Origin: Chryseobacterium daecheongense
GTDB lineage: Bacteria > Bacteroidota > Bacteroidia > Flavobacteriales > Weeksellaceae
Reading direction: 5' to 3'
Assembly: GCA_027920525.1 (NCBI GenBank)
Contig: CP115858.1
Location: forward strand, 1,488,001 to 1,552,000
DNA: 64,000 nt
Shown: piece by piece, positions 8,537-15,453 of the stretch
Position numbering within the stretch: position 1 is the stretch's first letter
How the letters are laid out: each line of letters starts with the position of its first letter
Notes under the pieces: generated by a model
Databases searched by the model: none
What the model was told of the DNA's origin: nothing
The model's input: only the letters and a program-made list of their open reading frames with translations
Position numbers and translations under genes: made by a program

Positions 8537-9331
8537 ATGGAAAATCAATTTAATTACAACAATGAACTTCAAGGTAAAATTGCCTTGGTAACAGGAGGAA
8601 CAAAAGGGGCCGGACAAGCCATAGCAGAGAGATTGCTACAAGCCGGTGCAAAGGTTATTATTACAGCGAGAAACAAGCCTGAAAAAGAAAATGAAAACCT
8701 GCATTTTATTTCGGCCGATTTAAGTACAGCTCAAGGAACACAAAATGTCATCAGCGAAGTGCTGTCTACTTATGGCAGACTCGACATTCTTGTGAACAAC
8801 CTTGGTTCTTCATCAACACCTGCGGGAGGTTTCATTGCACTAAACGATGAAGATTGGGAATCAACTCTTCGAGCCAATCTGCTTGCTCCGGTCAGACTGG
8901 ACAGAGGGTTTTTACCGCAAATGATAGAGCGCAAAAGCGGTGTTATTATTCATATTGCTTCAATCCAGGGTAAACTGCCGTTGTATGATTCTACTTTGCC
9001 GTATGCAGCTGCAAAGGCAGCATTGATCAATTACAGTAAAAGTTTGTCAAATGAAGTAACCCCCAAAGGTGTCCGCGTGCTGACTGTTTCACCGGGATGG
9101 ATCAATACAACGGCATCCACAGCGTGGCTGGGTGAGATTGCAAGAAATGCAAATAGTACAGAAGAAGAGGCCATGCAAAGTGTTATGGATGCATTGGGTG
9201 GAATACCTTACGGCAGACCCGCAGAACCGGGAGAAGTTGCTGAATTAGTAGGTTTCCTAGTTTCACCAAGAGCCAGCTATTTAACCGGAACTGAATTTGT
9301 AATCGATGGTGGCACAGTGCCAACAGTTTAA
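8537..9331 (+). CDS. SDR family oxidoreductase
   Basis: The 264-residue protein is a classical short-chain dehydrogenase/reductase. The Rossmann nucleotide-binding motif is TGGTKGAGQAI (residues 19-29), NNLG is at 87-90, catalytic Ser is S142 (HIASIQGK), and the Tyr-Lys pair is Y156/K160 (YAAAK). The C-terminus SYLTGTEFVIDGGTVPTV is typical. It is cytoplasmic, NAD(P)H-dependent, and its substrate is unknown. The divergent HxlR gene suggests induction by a reactive carbonyl or quinone. The NTF2-like gene begins 20 nt downstream, so the two are probably co-transcribed. Confidence 0.92.
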   Translation: MENQFNYNNELQGKIALVTGGTKGAGQAIAERLLQAGAKVIITARNKPEKENENLHFISADLSTAQGTQNVISEVLSTYGRLDILVNNLGSSSTPAGGFIALNDEDWESTLRANLLAPVRLDRGFLPQMIERKSGVIIHIASIQGKLPLYDSTLPYAAAKAALINYSKSLSNEVTPKGVRVLTVSPGWINTTASTAWLGEIARNANSTEEEAMQSVMDALGGIPYGRPAEPGEVAELVGFLVSPRASYLTGTEFVIDGGTVPTV

Positions 9332-9351
9332 TCATCTTAAAAAAATAAAAA

Positions 9352-9669
9352 ATGAACCTACCAAAAGTTATCACAGATTTAATCGAAGCCCAAAACAATT
9401 TTGACAGTATTGCTTATGCCAATTGTTTTAATGAAAATGCAGAAGTATTTGATGAAGGCAAAACTCATAACGGAAAAACCGAAATTGAAAAATGGATTGA
9501 TAAAGCCAACAAAGATTACAATGCTACTATGAAGCCTTTAGACTATAATGAAAATGAAAATATTTTATCGGCAGAAGTTTTAGGAGACTTTCCTGGCAGC
9601 CCTATTGTTTTGAAGTATCATTTTCAATTGTCTGACGGATATATTCAATCATTGAAAGTAACCGGTTAA
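9352..9669 (+). CDS. NTF2-like/SnoaL-type small protein
   Basis: The 105-residue protein fits the nuclear-transport-factor-2 fold family: an N-terminal helix (PKVITDLIEAQNNFDSIAYA), then CFNENAEVFDEGKTHNGKTE and a beta-rich C-terminus (YHFQLSDGYIQSLKV). Such proteins pair frequently with SDR enzymes in flavobacteria and may be isomerases, dehydratases or simple ligand-binding partners. It follows the SDR gene by 20 nt and is closed by a hairpin at 9693. The catalytic role is not established. Confidence 0.8.
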   Translation: MNLPKVITDLIEAQNNFDSIAYANCFNENAEVFDEGKTHNGKTEIEKWIDKANKDYNATMKPLDYNENENILSAEVLGDFPGSPIVLKYHFQLSDGYIQSLKVTG

Positions 9670-9692
9670 TATAATAACCGATACAATTAATT

Positions 9693-9720
9693 AAAGCTGG
9701 AGATTTCACTTCAGCTTTTT
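9693..9720 (+). terminator. Terminator after SDR/NTF2 operon
   Basis: A 7-bp stem (AAAGCTG/CAGCTTT, extendable on both sides with mismatches) followed by T residues lies 23 nt after the NTF2-like stop. Confidence 0.55.
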
Positions 9721-9755
9721 GGTTTATAAATACTGCTATTCATTCTCTTTTAATA

Positions 9756-9783
9756 AAAAATGGCTACCATGGTAGCCATTTTT
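9756..9783 (-). terminator. Perfect palindromic terminator
   Basis: A 28-bp perfect palindrome (14-bp half AAAAATGGCTACCA) lies 10 bp beyond the hsp20-like stop, flanked by A/T runs in both directions. It probably works bidirectionally between the convergent NTF2 and hsp20 genes. Confidence 0.75.
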
Positions 9784-9793
9784 CTAAATATTT

Positions 9794-10246
9794 TTATGAT
9801 ATTTCAATCCTTCTTGGTGGTTTCTGCTTTGCATCTTCCTTCTTAGGAATAGTAAGCATAAGCAATCCGTTTTCATATTTCGCGTTAATGTTATCCTGGT
9901 CAACAACATTCTTCGGAAGTTCAAAACTACGCTGGAAGGACTGATAACTGAACTCTCTTCGGGTGAAGTTCTCTTCTTTTGTTTCACTACTGTCCTGTTT
10001 CATGGATGAAATGGTCAGCAGGTTACCATCAAGACTGATATCAAAATCATTCTTATCCATTCCGGGCGCAGCAACCTGAACCTCATACGCATCTCCGTTT
10101 TCCTTTATATTTACCGATGGTACGGTTGTACTGGTAGATGAGTAATTGTTATTACCCCAGTTAAAAAGTTCACGACTAAAAAAATCATCAAAGATGTTTG
10201 AAATGCCTAAATTGCTGTTTCCGTTTCTTTTCATTAGATTATTCAT
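9794..10246 (-). CDS. Small heat-shock protein (Hsp20/alpha-crystallin)
   Basis: The 150-residue protein has an N-terminal variable region (SNIFDDFFSRELFNWGNNN), an alpha-crystallin domain from about residue 43 (AYEVQVAAPGMDKNDFDISL to YENGLLMLTIPKK, the conserved A/G-x-L strand) and a C-terminal IEI oligomerisation motif. It acts as an ATP-independent holdase in the cytoplasm. Its upstream region contains a -24/-12-like element and a palindrome that recur upstream of the next gene (the antiporter), suggesting shared stress control rather than the common -33/-7 promoter type. Confidence 0.92.
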   Translation of the reverse strand: MNNLMKRNGNSNLGISNIFDDFFSRELFNWGNNNYSSTSTTVPSVNIKENGDAYEVQVAAPGMDKNDFDISLDGNLLTISSMKQDSSETKEENFTRREFSYQSFQRSFELPKNVVDQDNINAKYENGLLMLTIPKKEDAKQKPPRRIEIS

Positions 10247-10291
10247 AGTAATCTCTTTTTAAATAAGTTTAACAATTATTTAATAACACAT

Positions 10292-10380
10292 CAGCTGGCC
10301 AGCTGTACCTAAAAACCAGCAAAAAAAATACCACCGGATAAATGGTGATATTTTTTCAGAATTTCTGTCAAAATTTCATT
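10292..10380 (-). promoter_or_regulatory. Composite upstream element of hsp20: palindrome plus -24/-12-like promoter
   Basis: On the minus strand the order is a conserved ATGAAATTTTGACAG block, then TGGTATTTTTTTTGCT (10318-10333) with GG and GC exactly 10 nt apart, as in sigma-54 promoters, and then a perfect 14-bp palindrome CAGCTGGCCAGCTG (10292-10305) 13 nt downstream. The same blocks with the same spacing occur upstream of the antiporter gene. Sigma-54 use is inferred from spacing only. Confidence 0.5.
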
Positions 10381-10433
10381 TTTGTGACACAAAATGAGTC
10401 CTGATTGTAATCCCATATCTCTCATTCCTTATT

Positions 10434-11615
10434 TTAACTGCGTACAGATTTACGAATCTTAACGAATGCACCGCAACTGATCCAAAAGGTGGATAATAAT
10501 AGAGACAAACAGGTAATACCTAATCCGGCTTTATACAGATCATATCCTACCATATCGGATTTATAGGCAATAGATAGTGCCAGGATCCCAAATTCCCCGG
10601 TCTGAGAAAGCAATGCTCCACCATAAAAACTGTCTTTCCAACTGAAGTTCAGAATCCGAAAGAAAACGGATGACATAATACTATTGCTTATTAAAACGAC
10701 CAAAGTACCGATACCAATCAGCATATAATTGGATAAAAGATAATTAATATCCAGTCTTAGACCAATGGATACGAAAAAAAGTGAAATAAAGAAGACCTTG
10801 AAGGGTAACAAAGAGTTTTCAAGCCAGTGGAATGCCTGTATTTTTCCAACCAGAACTCCTGCTATAAAACTTCCCAATGCGGCACTCAGACCAATGGTTT
10901 CCGCAATAAGACCAAAGCCAAGACAGATAAAAAGGCCAAAAAAAACCTGCAGATCATGATCATTTTCAAGAAAAGTACTTGAAATTCTGATCTCCCTTAA
11001 ATTTCTCACCTTCCTGAATATTAAAAAAATACCGATGCATAAAGCTAAAGGAAGCACAAAGTTAAAGATGTTGAATTCTTCACCACTCCAGAACTTCAGC
11101 AGGGTCAGTACCGGAGCAAGAAGAAGGTCCTGCAATAACAGGATATTGAGTATAATTATTCCAAAGGCGGTATTTAATGTTCCATGCCTCTTCATAAAAT
11201 CGACAACAACTGCTGTACTGTTGAACATGAAAAGGATGGCAATCAGGAGAATACTTTTATAGTCCAGGTGAAGTATCCTTCCTAGAAGATAGGCAAATAC
11301 AAAGCTCAGCAACACTTTAATACTCTGCGCCATCACAGGCTTAATAATAAGACTTCTTTTATTCGGAATATTGATTTCCATTCCGATGAAGAACATCAGC
11401 AACAATATCCCGATCTCGCCAATAACTTCTATTTCATCTGGTTTATCTACAATTCTGAAAACATAGGGTCCCAACAATACCCCGGCAATAATATAAGCGA
11501 TAAGATAGGGCTGCTTAAGTTTTTTCAGCAAAAACATCAGACCTAAAATTGTCATACACAAAACACATACTGTCCAAAGCATATCTCTATAACTATTAGG
11601 GTTTAAATATTTCAA
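10434..11615 (-). CDS. CPA2-type cation:proton antiporter
   Basis: The 393-residue membrane protein has about 11-12 hydrophobic helices and motifs of monovalent cation:proton antiporter family 2 (KefB/NapA-like): LIAYIIAGVLLGPYVFRIVD near the N-terminus, LLMFFIGMEINI, and ALGSFIAGVLVGKIQ in the core. It lacks the C-terminal RCK/TrkA-N domain of KefB/KefC, ending soon after the last helix, so regulation by NAD or glutathione is not expected. It probably exchanges Na+ or K+ for H+ in the inner membrane. The stress-type element shared with hsp20 suggests a role in pH, salt or envelope stress. Confidence 0.88.
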   Translation of the reverse strand: MKYLNPNSYRDMLWTVCVLCMTILGLMFLLKKLKQPYLIAYIIAGVLLGPYVFRIVDKPDEIEVIGEIGILLLMFFIGMEINIPNKRSLIIKPVMAQSIKVLLSFVFAYLLGRILHLDYKSILLIAILFMFNSTAVVVDFMKRHGTLNTAFGIIILNILLLQDLLLAPVLTLLKFWSGEEFNIFNFVLPLALCIGIFLIFRKVRNLREIRISSTFLENDHDLQVFFGLFICLGFGLIAETIGLSAALGSFIAGVLVGKIQAFHWLENSLLPFKVFFISLFFVSIGLRLDINYLLSNYMLIGIGTLVVLISNSIMSSVFFRILNFSWKDSFYGGALLSQTGEFGILALSIAYKSDMVGYDLYKAGLGITCLSLLLSTFWISCGAFVKIRKSVRS

Positions 11616-11639
11616 TCTTTAGATTCAAACAAGAAAAAT

Positions 11640-11750
11640 CCGTTTAAACGGCAGTGTAAAGGTAGCTGGCCGGCTATGTGGAAAGTCAACAAAAAAAATA
11701 CCAGTCGATATGCTGTGATATTTTTTCTGAAATACTGTCAAAATTTCATG
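11640..11750 (-). promoter_or_regulatory. Composite upstream element of the antiporter gene (second copy)
   Basis: From far to near on the minus strand: ATGAAATTTTGACAG block, GG-N10-GT element (cc at 11701-11702, ac at 11689-11690) with the same TATTTTTTTT core as the hsp20 copy, then a near-palindrome AGCTGGCCGGCT (11664-11675 on the plus strand) again 13 nt away. An extra perfect palindrome CCGTTTAAACGG lies at 11640-11651. The last G of the -12 GC is T here, so strength may differ. Confidence 0.45.
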
Positions 11751-11884
11751 GTTCCTGGCTGCTAAGATTTATTGAGGGAGACATCCGGTACATATTAATT
11801 AACTGATTATCAAAAATATATTCGTACCTTACCCCCATAAATCTAATTGTTTGCATAGAGCGGATAATTTTATAATTCCAGCAT

Positions 11885-12838
11885 ATGCAAACCACCGCAG
11901 TACAACCGCATCCCTTATCCCACAAATCAGATAGTAACCCATCTTCTCAGATCCGAATTGCTTATTTTATCATGGTACACCACAAGCCGGAAATATTTAA
12001 GGCAATGTTCGAAAAAATCTACACCCGAGATCAGTTTTACCTGGTTCATATAGACCGGAAAGCCAAAGAAGAGTTTACCGAGGAAATCCAGCAGTATCTG
12101 GTACATTTTCCCAACGTTTATATTCTGGAAAGCATAAATATCGTAGCTGGCGGATTCAGTATGATTCAGGCAGAACTTAATGCCATGGAATACTTACTTA
12201 ATGTGAACGCAGAATGGGATTATTTTGTCAACCTAAGCGGAGAAGATTATCCGCTTAAATCACAAAATATTATCCGTCAGTTTCTCACAGTAAATAATGG
12301 CAGGAACTATCTTTTTTATTATGATCAGAAGTTTTACAGACCTGCTACGCTTCAGAGGATACAGAACCACTTCACTGAACTCACCCATAAAATCTCCTCA
12401 ATGATTTATAAAAGGGCATTCATGGACGGTGTTACTCCTTATATCGGCGGAAAATGGTTTATGTTCACCCGAGAAACATGTTCCTTTCTAACCAATAACA
12501 AGCGGGTAATGGATTTTGAGGATTATTATTTACATACGCTCTTACCTGCAGAATCATTTTTTCAGACTGTGCTCATGAATACGGTTTTTAAAGATATTAT
12601 TGTAAATGATGATAAAAGAGCATCTATTGAAAAATCTTTTTTTAACAGGGATCAATCCCAAAATCATCTTATCGGATTATTAAAAACTACTAACCAGCTT
12701 TTTATCCGAAAGCTAAATCATGAGATCCATCAAAAGATTCTTAAATATATTGATGAAACTTACGAACTTCCATTAACTGATGTGAACGAGGTGGAAAGAG
12801 AACTAAAAAGGGATGATCGTAACGATAAATGGTCGTAA
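11885..12838 (+). CDS. GT14-type beta-1,6-N-acetylglucosaminyltransferase-like protein
   Basis: The 317-residue protein matches the core-2/I-branching enzyme family (GT14). Diagnostic segments are IAYFIMVHHKPEIFKAMFEK, FYLVHIDRKAK, YILESINIVAGGFSMIQAEL and YFVNLSGEDYPLKSQ, followed by the conserved GGKWFMFTRETC region and a base-containing AESFFQTVLMN. It has no signal peptide or membrane helix, so it should be cytoplasmic and transfer a sugar to a glycan or lipid-linked acceptor. Bacterial members are usually in surface-polysaccharide pathways, but no such genes adjoin it. It may be monocistronic. Confidence 0.85.
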   Translation: MQTTAVQPHPLSHKSDSNPSSQIRIAYFIMVHHKPEIFKAMFEKIYTRDQFYLVHIDRKAKEEFTEEIQQYLVHFPNVYILESINIVAGGFSMIQAELNAMEYLLNVNAEWDYFVNLSGEDYPLKSQNIIRQFLTVNNGRNYLFYYDQKFYRPATLQRIQNHFTELTHKISSMIYKRAFMDGVTPYIGGKWFMFTRETCSFLTNNKRVMDFEDYYLHTLLPAESFFQTVLMNTVFKDIIVNDDKRASIEKSFFNRDQSQNHLIGLLKTTNQLFIRKLNHEIHQKILKYIDETYELPLTDVNEVERELKRDDRNDKWS

Positions 12839-12845
12839 TACATTG

Positions 12846-12949
12846 AAAAGCTAGTCGGAATGGTTGTTTCGTAAAAAATGCAGTCCGGGTTATAACCCAT
12901 TTCACAAAAAATACAGGATTATTACATTATGATACAATGACTAGCTTTT
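12846..12949. repeat. Long inverted repeat with internal palindrome
   Basis: Arms AAAAGCTAGTC (12846-12856) and GACTAGCTTTT (12939-12949) enclose 82 nt that includes a perfect GGGTTATAACCC palindrome (12887-12898). It occupies the convergent gap between the GT14 and cyanophycinase-like genes, so a structured terminator is the simplest reading. An unrecognised structured RNA is possible. Confidence 0.4.
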
Positions 12950-12998
12950 GAGAATTGTGCGTACTTAATGATATGAAGAAGCACAATTGTTTCCCTGT

Positions 12999-13847
12999 CT
13001 ATTGTTTTCCGGAATTTTCACCCTGAAATACATTGGTATTAAAATTAAATGTGCAGTTATTTGTTAAAATATGAATTTTGAGATTTTCCACATAAACAGG
13101 ATTTCCTTTTTTGACGTTATCCGTATTTGTTTGTCCAATATCTTTCGCATCCATTATCCACACTGATCCCGATCCGAAACAGCTTGCATTAGATCCTCTT
13201 TCTATAAGCAAAGCCGTGTCTTCCCCCAGACCGATTCCCCAGCAATTTTGATGTAAGATTATGGCGTGTGCAAGCCTCCCGAAACGTGCCCGATGTACAA
13301 AATGTGTATCGACAATACAATTTTCTATAAACCCCAACCCGGCACCTAATTCAATATCATGTTCCAGAATAGCTTCCCCGTTGATGGCTTCGAGAATGAC
13401 TATTTTAGGGATACACATTGCTCCTGCACTGGTTCCTGCAATCATAAAATCCTCCTCTTCAAAGTATTTTTTCTTTAGCATATCTGTGAGAACGGATTGT
13501 GTTAAATATTCACAGATACGGTTTTGATCTCCTCCGGTAAAAAATACAGCTTTGGCAGCCTCCAATCTTTTTAAATAATAATCTGTATGGCAATGATCAT
13601 CGGCTATATGAAGAAAATCAAAATTTGTGAATCCGATTTCTTGAAAGGTTTTCATATACGTTTTCTTTGCATCATCCGGTTCAGAGGTGGCTGCTGTGAT
13701 CACTTCTATCCGGTCATCTTTAGATTTTACAAGCAATTTAAGAATCTCATAAGGAGAAAAATCATTATTTTTTTCCTTCATTTCAGGATCATTTCCATCC
13801 TTATCTTCTTTACCGCCTATAATTAGTAATTTTCCTTTGGGTGTCAT
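12999..13847 (-). CDS. Cyanophycinase-like S51 serine peptidase
   Basis: The 282-residue protein has the S51 cyanophycinase pattern: LLIIGGKEDK near the start, FFTGGDQNRI (residues 102-111), nucleophile S140 in IAGTSAGAMC and a later IVDTHFVHRARFGRL corresponding to the conserved His/Arg segment. It would hydrolyse cyanophycin or another beta-Asp-Arg-type peptide to dipeptides. There is no signal peptide and no cyanophycin synthetase in the window, so the natural substrate is open. It is the last gene of a minus-strand operon behind a non-canonical paralogue (13871-14698) and a small lipoprotein. Confidence 0.85.
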   Translation of the reverse strand: MTPKGKLLIIGGKEDKDGNDPEMKEKNNDFSPYEILKLLVKSKDDRIEVITAATSEPDDAKKTYMKTFQEIGFTNFDFLHIADDHCHTDYYLKRLEAAKAVFFTGGDQNRICEYLTQSVLTDMLKKKYFEEEDFMIAGTSAGAMCIPKIVILEAINGEAILEHDIELGAGLGFIENCIVDTHFVHRARFGRLAHAIILHQNCWGIGLGEDTALLIERGSNASCFGSGSVWIMDAKDIGQTNTDNVKKGNPVYVENLKIHILTNNCTFNFNTNVFQGENSGKQ

Positions 13848-13870
13848 TTTAAACCGTATTTAATTAGTAG

Positions 13871-14698
13871 TTATTGAATATTATTTCTGTTGATAAAATT
13901 TAAATTATAATGAAGTAAATCATCCTTTATCCGATTTCCACTAAATAAATTAAGTGTGGCTCCTCCTGTAAGGATATGTCCTTGTAAATTTTTGGCATAA
14001 ACAGATGCTCCTGCTTTTAATCTTCTATTTTTTATATTTCTGGCATTGACAACCATTACAGTACCTTTACCTAAACATGAAACTTTGTAGCCTTTGTCAA
14101 TAATTAATGCCATTCCTCTGTTTAAACCAATGCCTAAGCATTCCTTATTAGCTATGATTGCTTTTACAAGACCTTTACATCTTTCACCATGTTGAAACTT
14201 TGTATCTATGATACAGTTATGTATAAATCCAAGACCGGTACCAGTTCCTCCTTCACTTAATATAACCCTTGAGATGCACATGGCCCCGGCATCTATTCCC
14301 ACAATGGTAAAATCCTCCTCATCATGGTACCTCTTAAGTAAAAGCTCCATTATTGCTGATCTCTTCATCATTTTCCATATTTCAGGCTCTCCACCGGCCA
14401 AGAAAACAACTTTAGCTTCACTTATCTTTGTATAACAATTGTGAAAATCTTCGGTATGCTGAACATTTATTATCCCAAAGTTGCTATACCCCTCTGCTTG
14501 TAGCATTTTAATTAGTCTTTCGTTAGCGCATCCACCAGAATTGGAAGTTGTAAGGATTTCGAGACGACTATCCTTTTCCTCTGGCAAGAAGCTGAAAATT
14601 TCAGACGGAAAATCTGGTGATGTAACCTCATTTTTAGCATCATGGAAAATACCCATGTCAGCACCTCTCATGATTATAAGTCTACCTTTTGGATTCAT
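13871..14698 (-). CDS. Cyanophycinase-like paralogue with catalytic Ser replaced
   Basis: The 275-residue protein aligns with its neighbour at 12999-13847 throughout, including the opening MNPKGRLIIMRGAD and the motif IVGIDAGAMC. That motif has Asp (D136) where the neighbour has the catalytic Ser in GTSAGA. The GGDQ segment is also changed to GGEPEIW, and the conserved HxxRxR stretch is degraded (DTKFQHGERCKGL). It is therefore probably not an S51 peptidase and may be a partner or regulator of the active paralogue, or a diverged enzyme. The 23-nt gap supports co-transcription and a tandem-duplication origin. Confidence 0.8.
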   Translation of the reverse strand: MNPKGRLIIMRGADMGIFHDAKNEVTSPDFPSEIFSFLPEEKDSRLEILTTSNSGGCANERLIKMLQAEGYSNFGIINVQHTEDFHNCYTKISEAKVVFLAGGEPEIWKMMKRSAIMELLLKRYHDEEDFTIVGIDAGAMCISRVILSEGGTGTGLGFIHNCIIDTKFQHGERCKGLVKAIIANKECLGIGLNRGMALIIDKGYKVSCLGKGTVMVVNARNIKNRRLKAGASVYAKNLQGHILTGGATLNLFSGNRIKDDLLHYNLNFINRNNIQ

Positions 14699-14718
14699 AA
14701 TAAATAGTGATTAATTCC

Positions 14719-14907
14719 CTATCTCACGACAGCACTATCTTTTGTAAGTTTCGTAGTGTCTGAGATTTCGTTTAATGTTTGGATCGTATCTGATTTTTTG
14801 TCGTTCACAGTCTCTTTTTTATTGGACTGATTAATATACTGTGTTTCAGATTTTGTACATGCCGACAAAACCGACAACAGGAATAAAAACTGTATCAAGT
14901 ATTTCAT
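14719..14907 (-). CDS. Small lipoprotein
   Basis: I choose the ATG at 14907 (MKYLIQFLFLLSVLSACTKS), giving 62 residues. The longer frame from 14979 would translate through the putative regulator site. The lipobox LSAC is at residues 13-16, and the remaining 46 residues are polar, Thr/Lys/Asp-rich and probably unfolded. It resembles in style the lipoproteins at 15101 and 32545 (C[TK]K after the lipobox, T/D-rich tail). It is the first gene of the operon with the two cyanophycinase-like genes (20-nt gap) and has a well-formed promoter upstream. The function is unknown. Confidence 0.7.
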   Translation of the reverse strand: MKYLIQFLFLLSVLSACTKSETQYINQSNKKETVNDKKSDTIQTLNEISDTTKLTKDSAVVR

Positions 14908-14928
14908 AATAATGGGATTTGATAATAG

Positions 14929-14973
14929 CAAACCTAGCCATTGAAAAAAGAAAAATATATGATCAAAATCACA
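14929..14973 (-). promoter_or_regulatory. Promoter with Crp/Fnr-type site for the lipoprotein-cyanophycinase operon
   Basis: The -7 box TAGGTTTG (14929-14936, minus strand) fits the Bacteroidota TAnnTTTG consensus. A palindrome TATGA-N6-TCACA (14958-14973) is centred 29.5 bp upstream of the box edge, replacing a -33 element. The arrangement is typical of class-II activation and recurs at 15029, 19580 and 33234. Confidence 0.6.
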
Positions 14974-15028
14974 AAACAATTAAAAAAATTAACCAAAACA
15001 ATAAACTACACATTGAAAATAAATTTAT

Positions 15029-15074
15029 TATGACATGAATCATAAAGATGTAAATTAAGAACTCTATACCTTTG
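15029..15074 (+). promoter_or_regulatory. Promoter with Crp/Fnr-type site for the 15101 lipoprotein / oxidase block
   Basis: The palindrome TATGACATGAATCATA (15029-15044) lies 30.5 bp (centre to edge) upstream of a -7 box TACCTTTG (15067-15074), and the ATG is 27 nt beyond. No TTTG -33 box is present at the expected position, which is overlapped by the palindrome. Confidence 0.6.
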
Positions 15075-15100
15075 AATCACACACCACAAAATTTAATATT

Positions 15101-15316
15101 ATGAAATCATTTTTTTTAGTAACCGTTTTAGCGGGTAGCCTCGTCGTCAGTTGTACAAAAGAAAGACAACAACCTCAAGACACACAAACCGACAAAATCA
15201 ATACCGGCGATAGTATGGTTTCCGGTACTGCTCAAGTCACCCCGGATTCAGGAGACCAGACACTTCCTATGGACAGTACAGCCTACGATGTAGATTCAAT
15301 TAAAAACAGCAAATAG
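15101..15316 (+). CDS. Small lipoprotein (hypothetical)
   Basis: The 71-residue protein has a signal sequence with lipobox VVSC (MKSFFLVTVLAGSLVVSC) and a polar Thr/Asp/Gln-rich remainder (QDTQTDKINTGDSMVSG) with no recognisable domain. It is divergent from the lipoprotein at 14719 and 137 nt upstream of the oxidase operon. The spacer has an imperfect inverted repeat (arms near 15334 and 15399) that might attenuate or terminate, so co-transcription with the oxidase is uncertain. The function is unknown; the promoter links it to the Crp/Fnr-type motif described here. Confidence 0.7.
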   Translation: MKSFFLVTVLAGSLVVSCTKERQQPQDTQTDKINTGDSMVSGTAQVTPDSGDQTLPMDSTAYDVDSIKNSK

Positions 15317-15453
15317 TTTTTTAAACGAGTATTTTATCTAATCAAAAAGACGTTTCATTTGTACTTGAAAAAAGTAACAGATTCTTTCATAATATCTTTT
15401 TGTTAGATAAAGAAATTATTTTTTCAATTAACAACCCGTAATAATATTTCATT

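Noticed and set aside
10318..10380. Ordinary -33/-7 promoter (TTTTGAC with TATTTTTTTTG) for hsp20
   Set aside because: The spacing between the two would be nearly 40 bp instead of about 19-20, so it does not fit the flavobacterial consensus.
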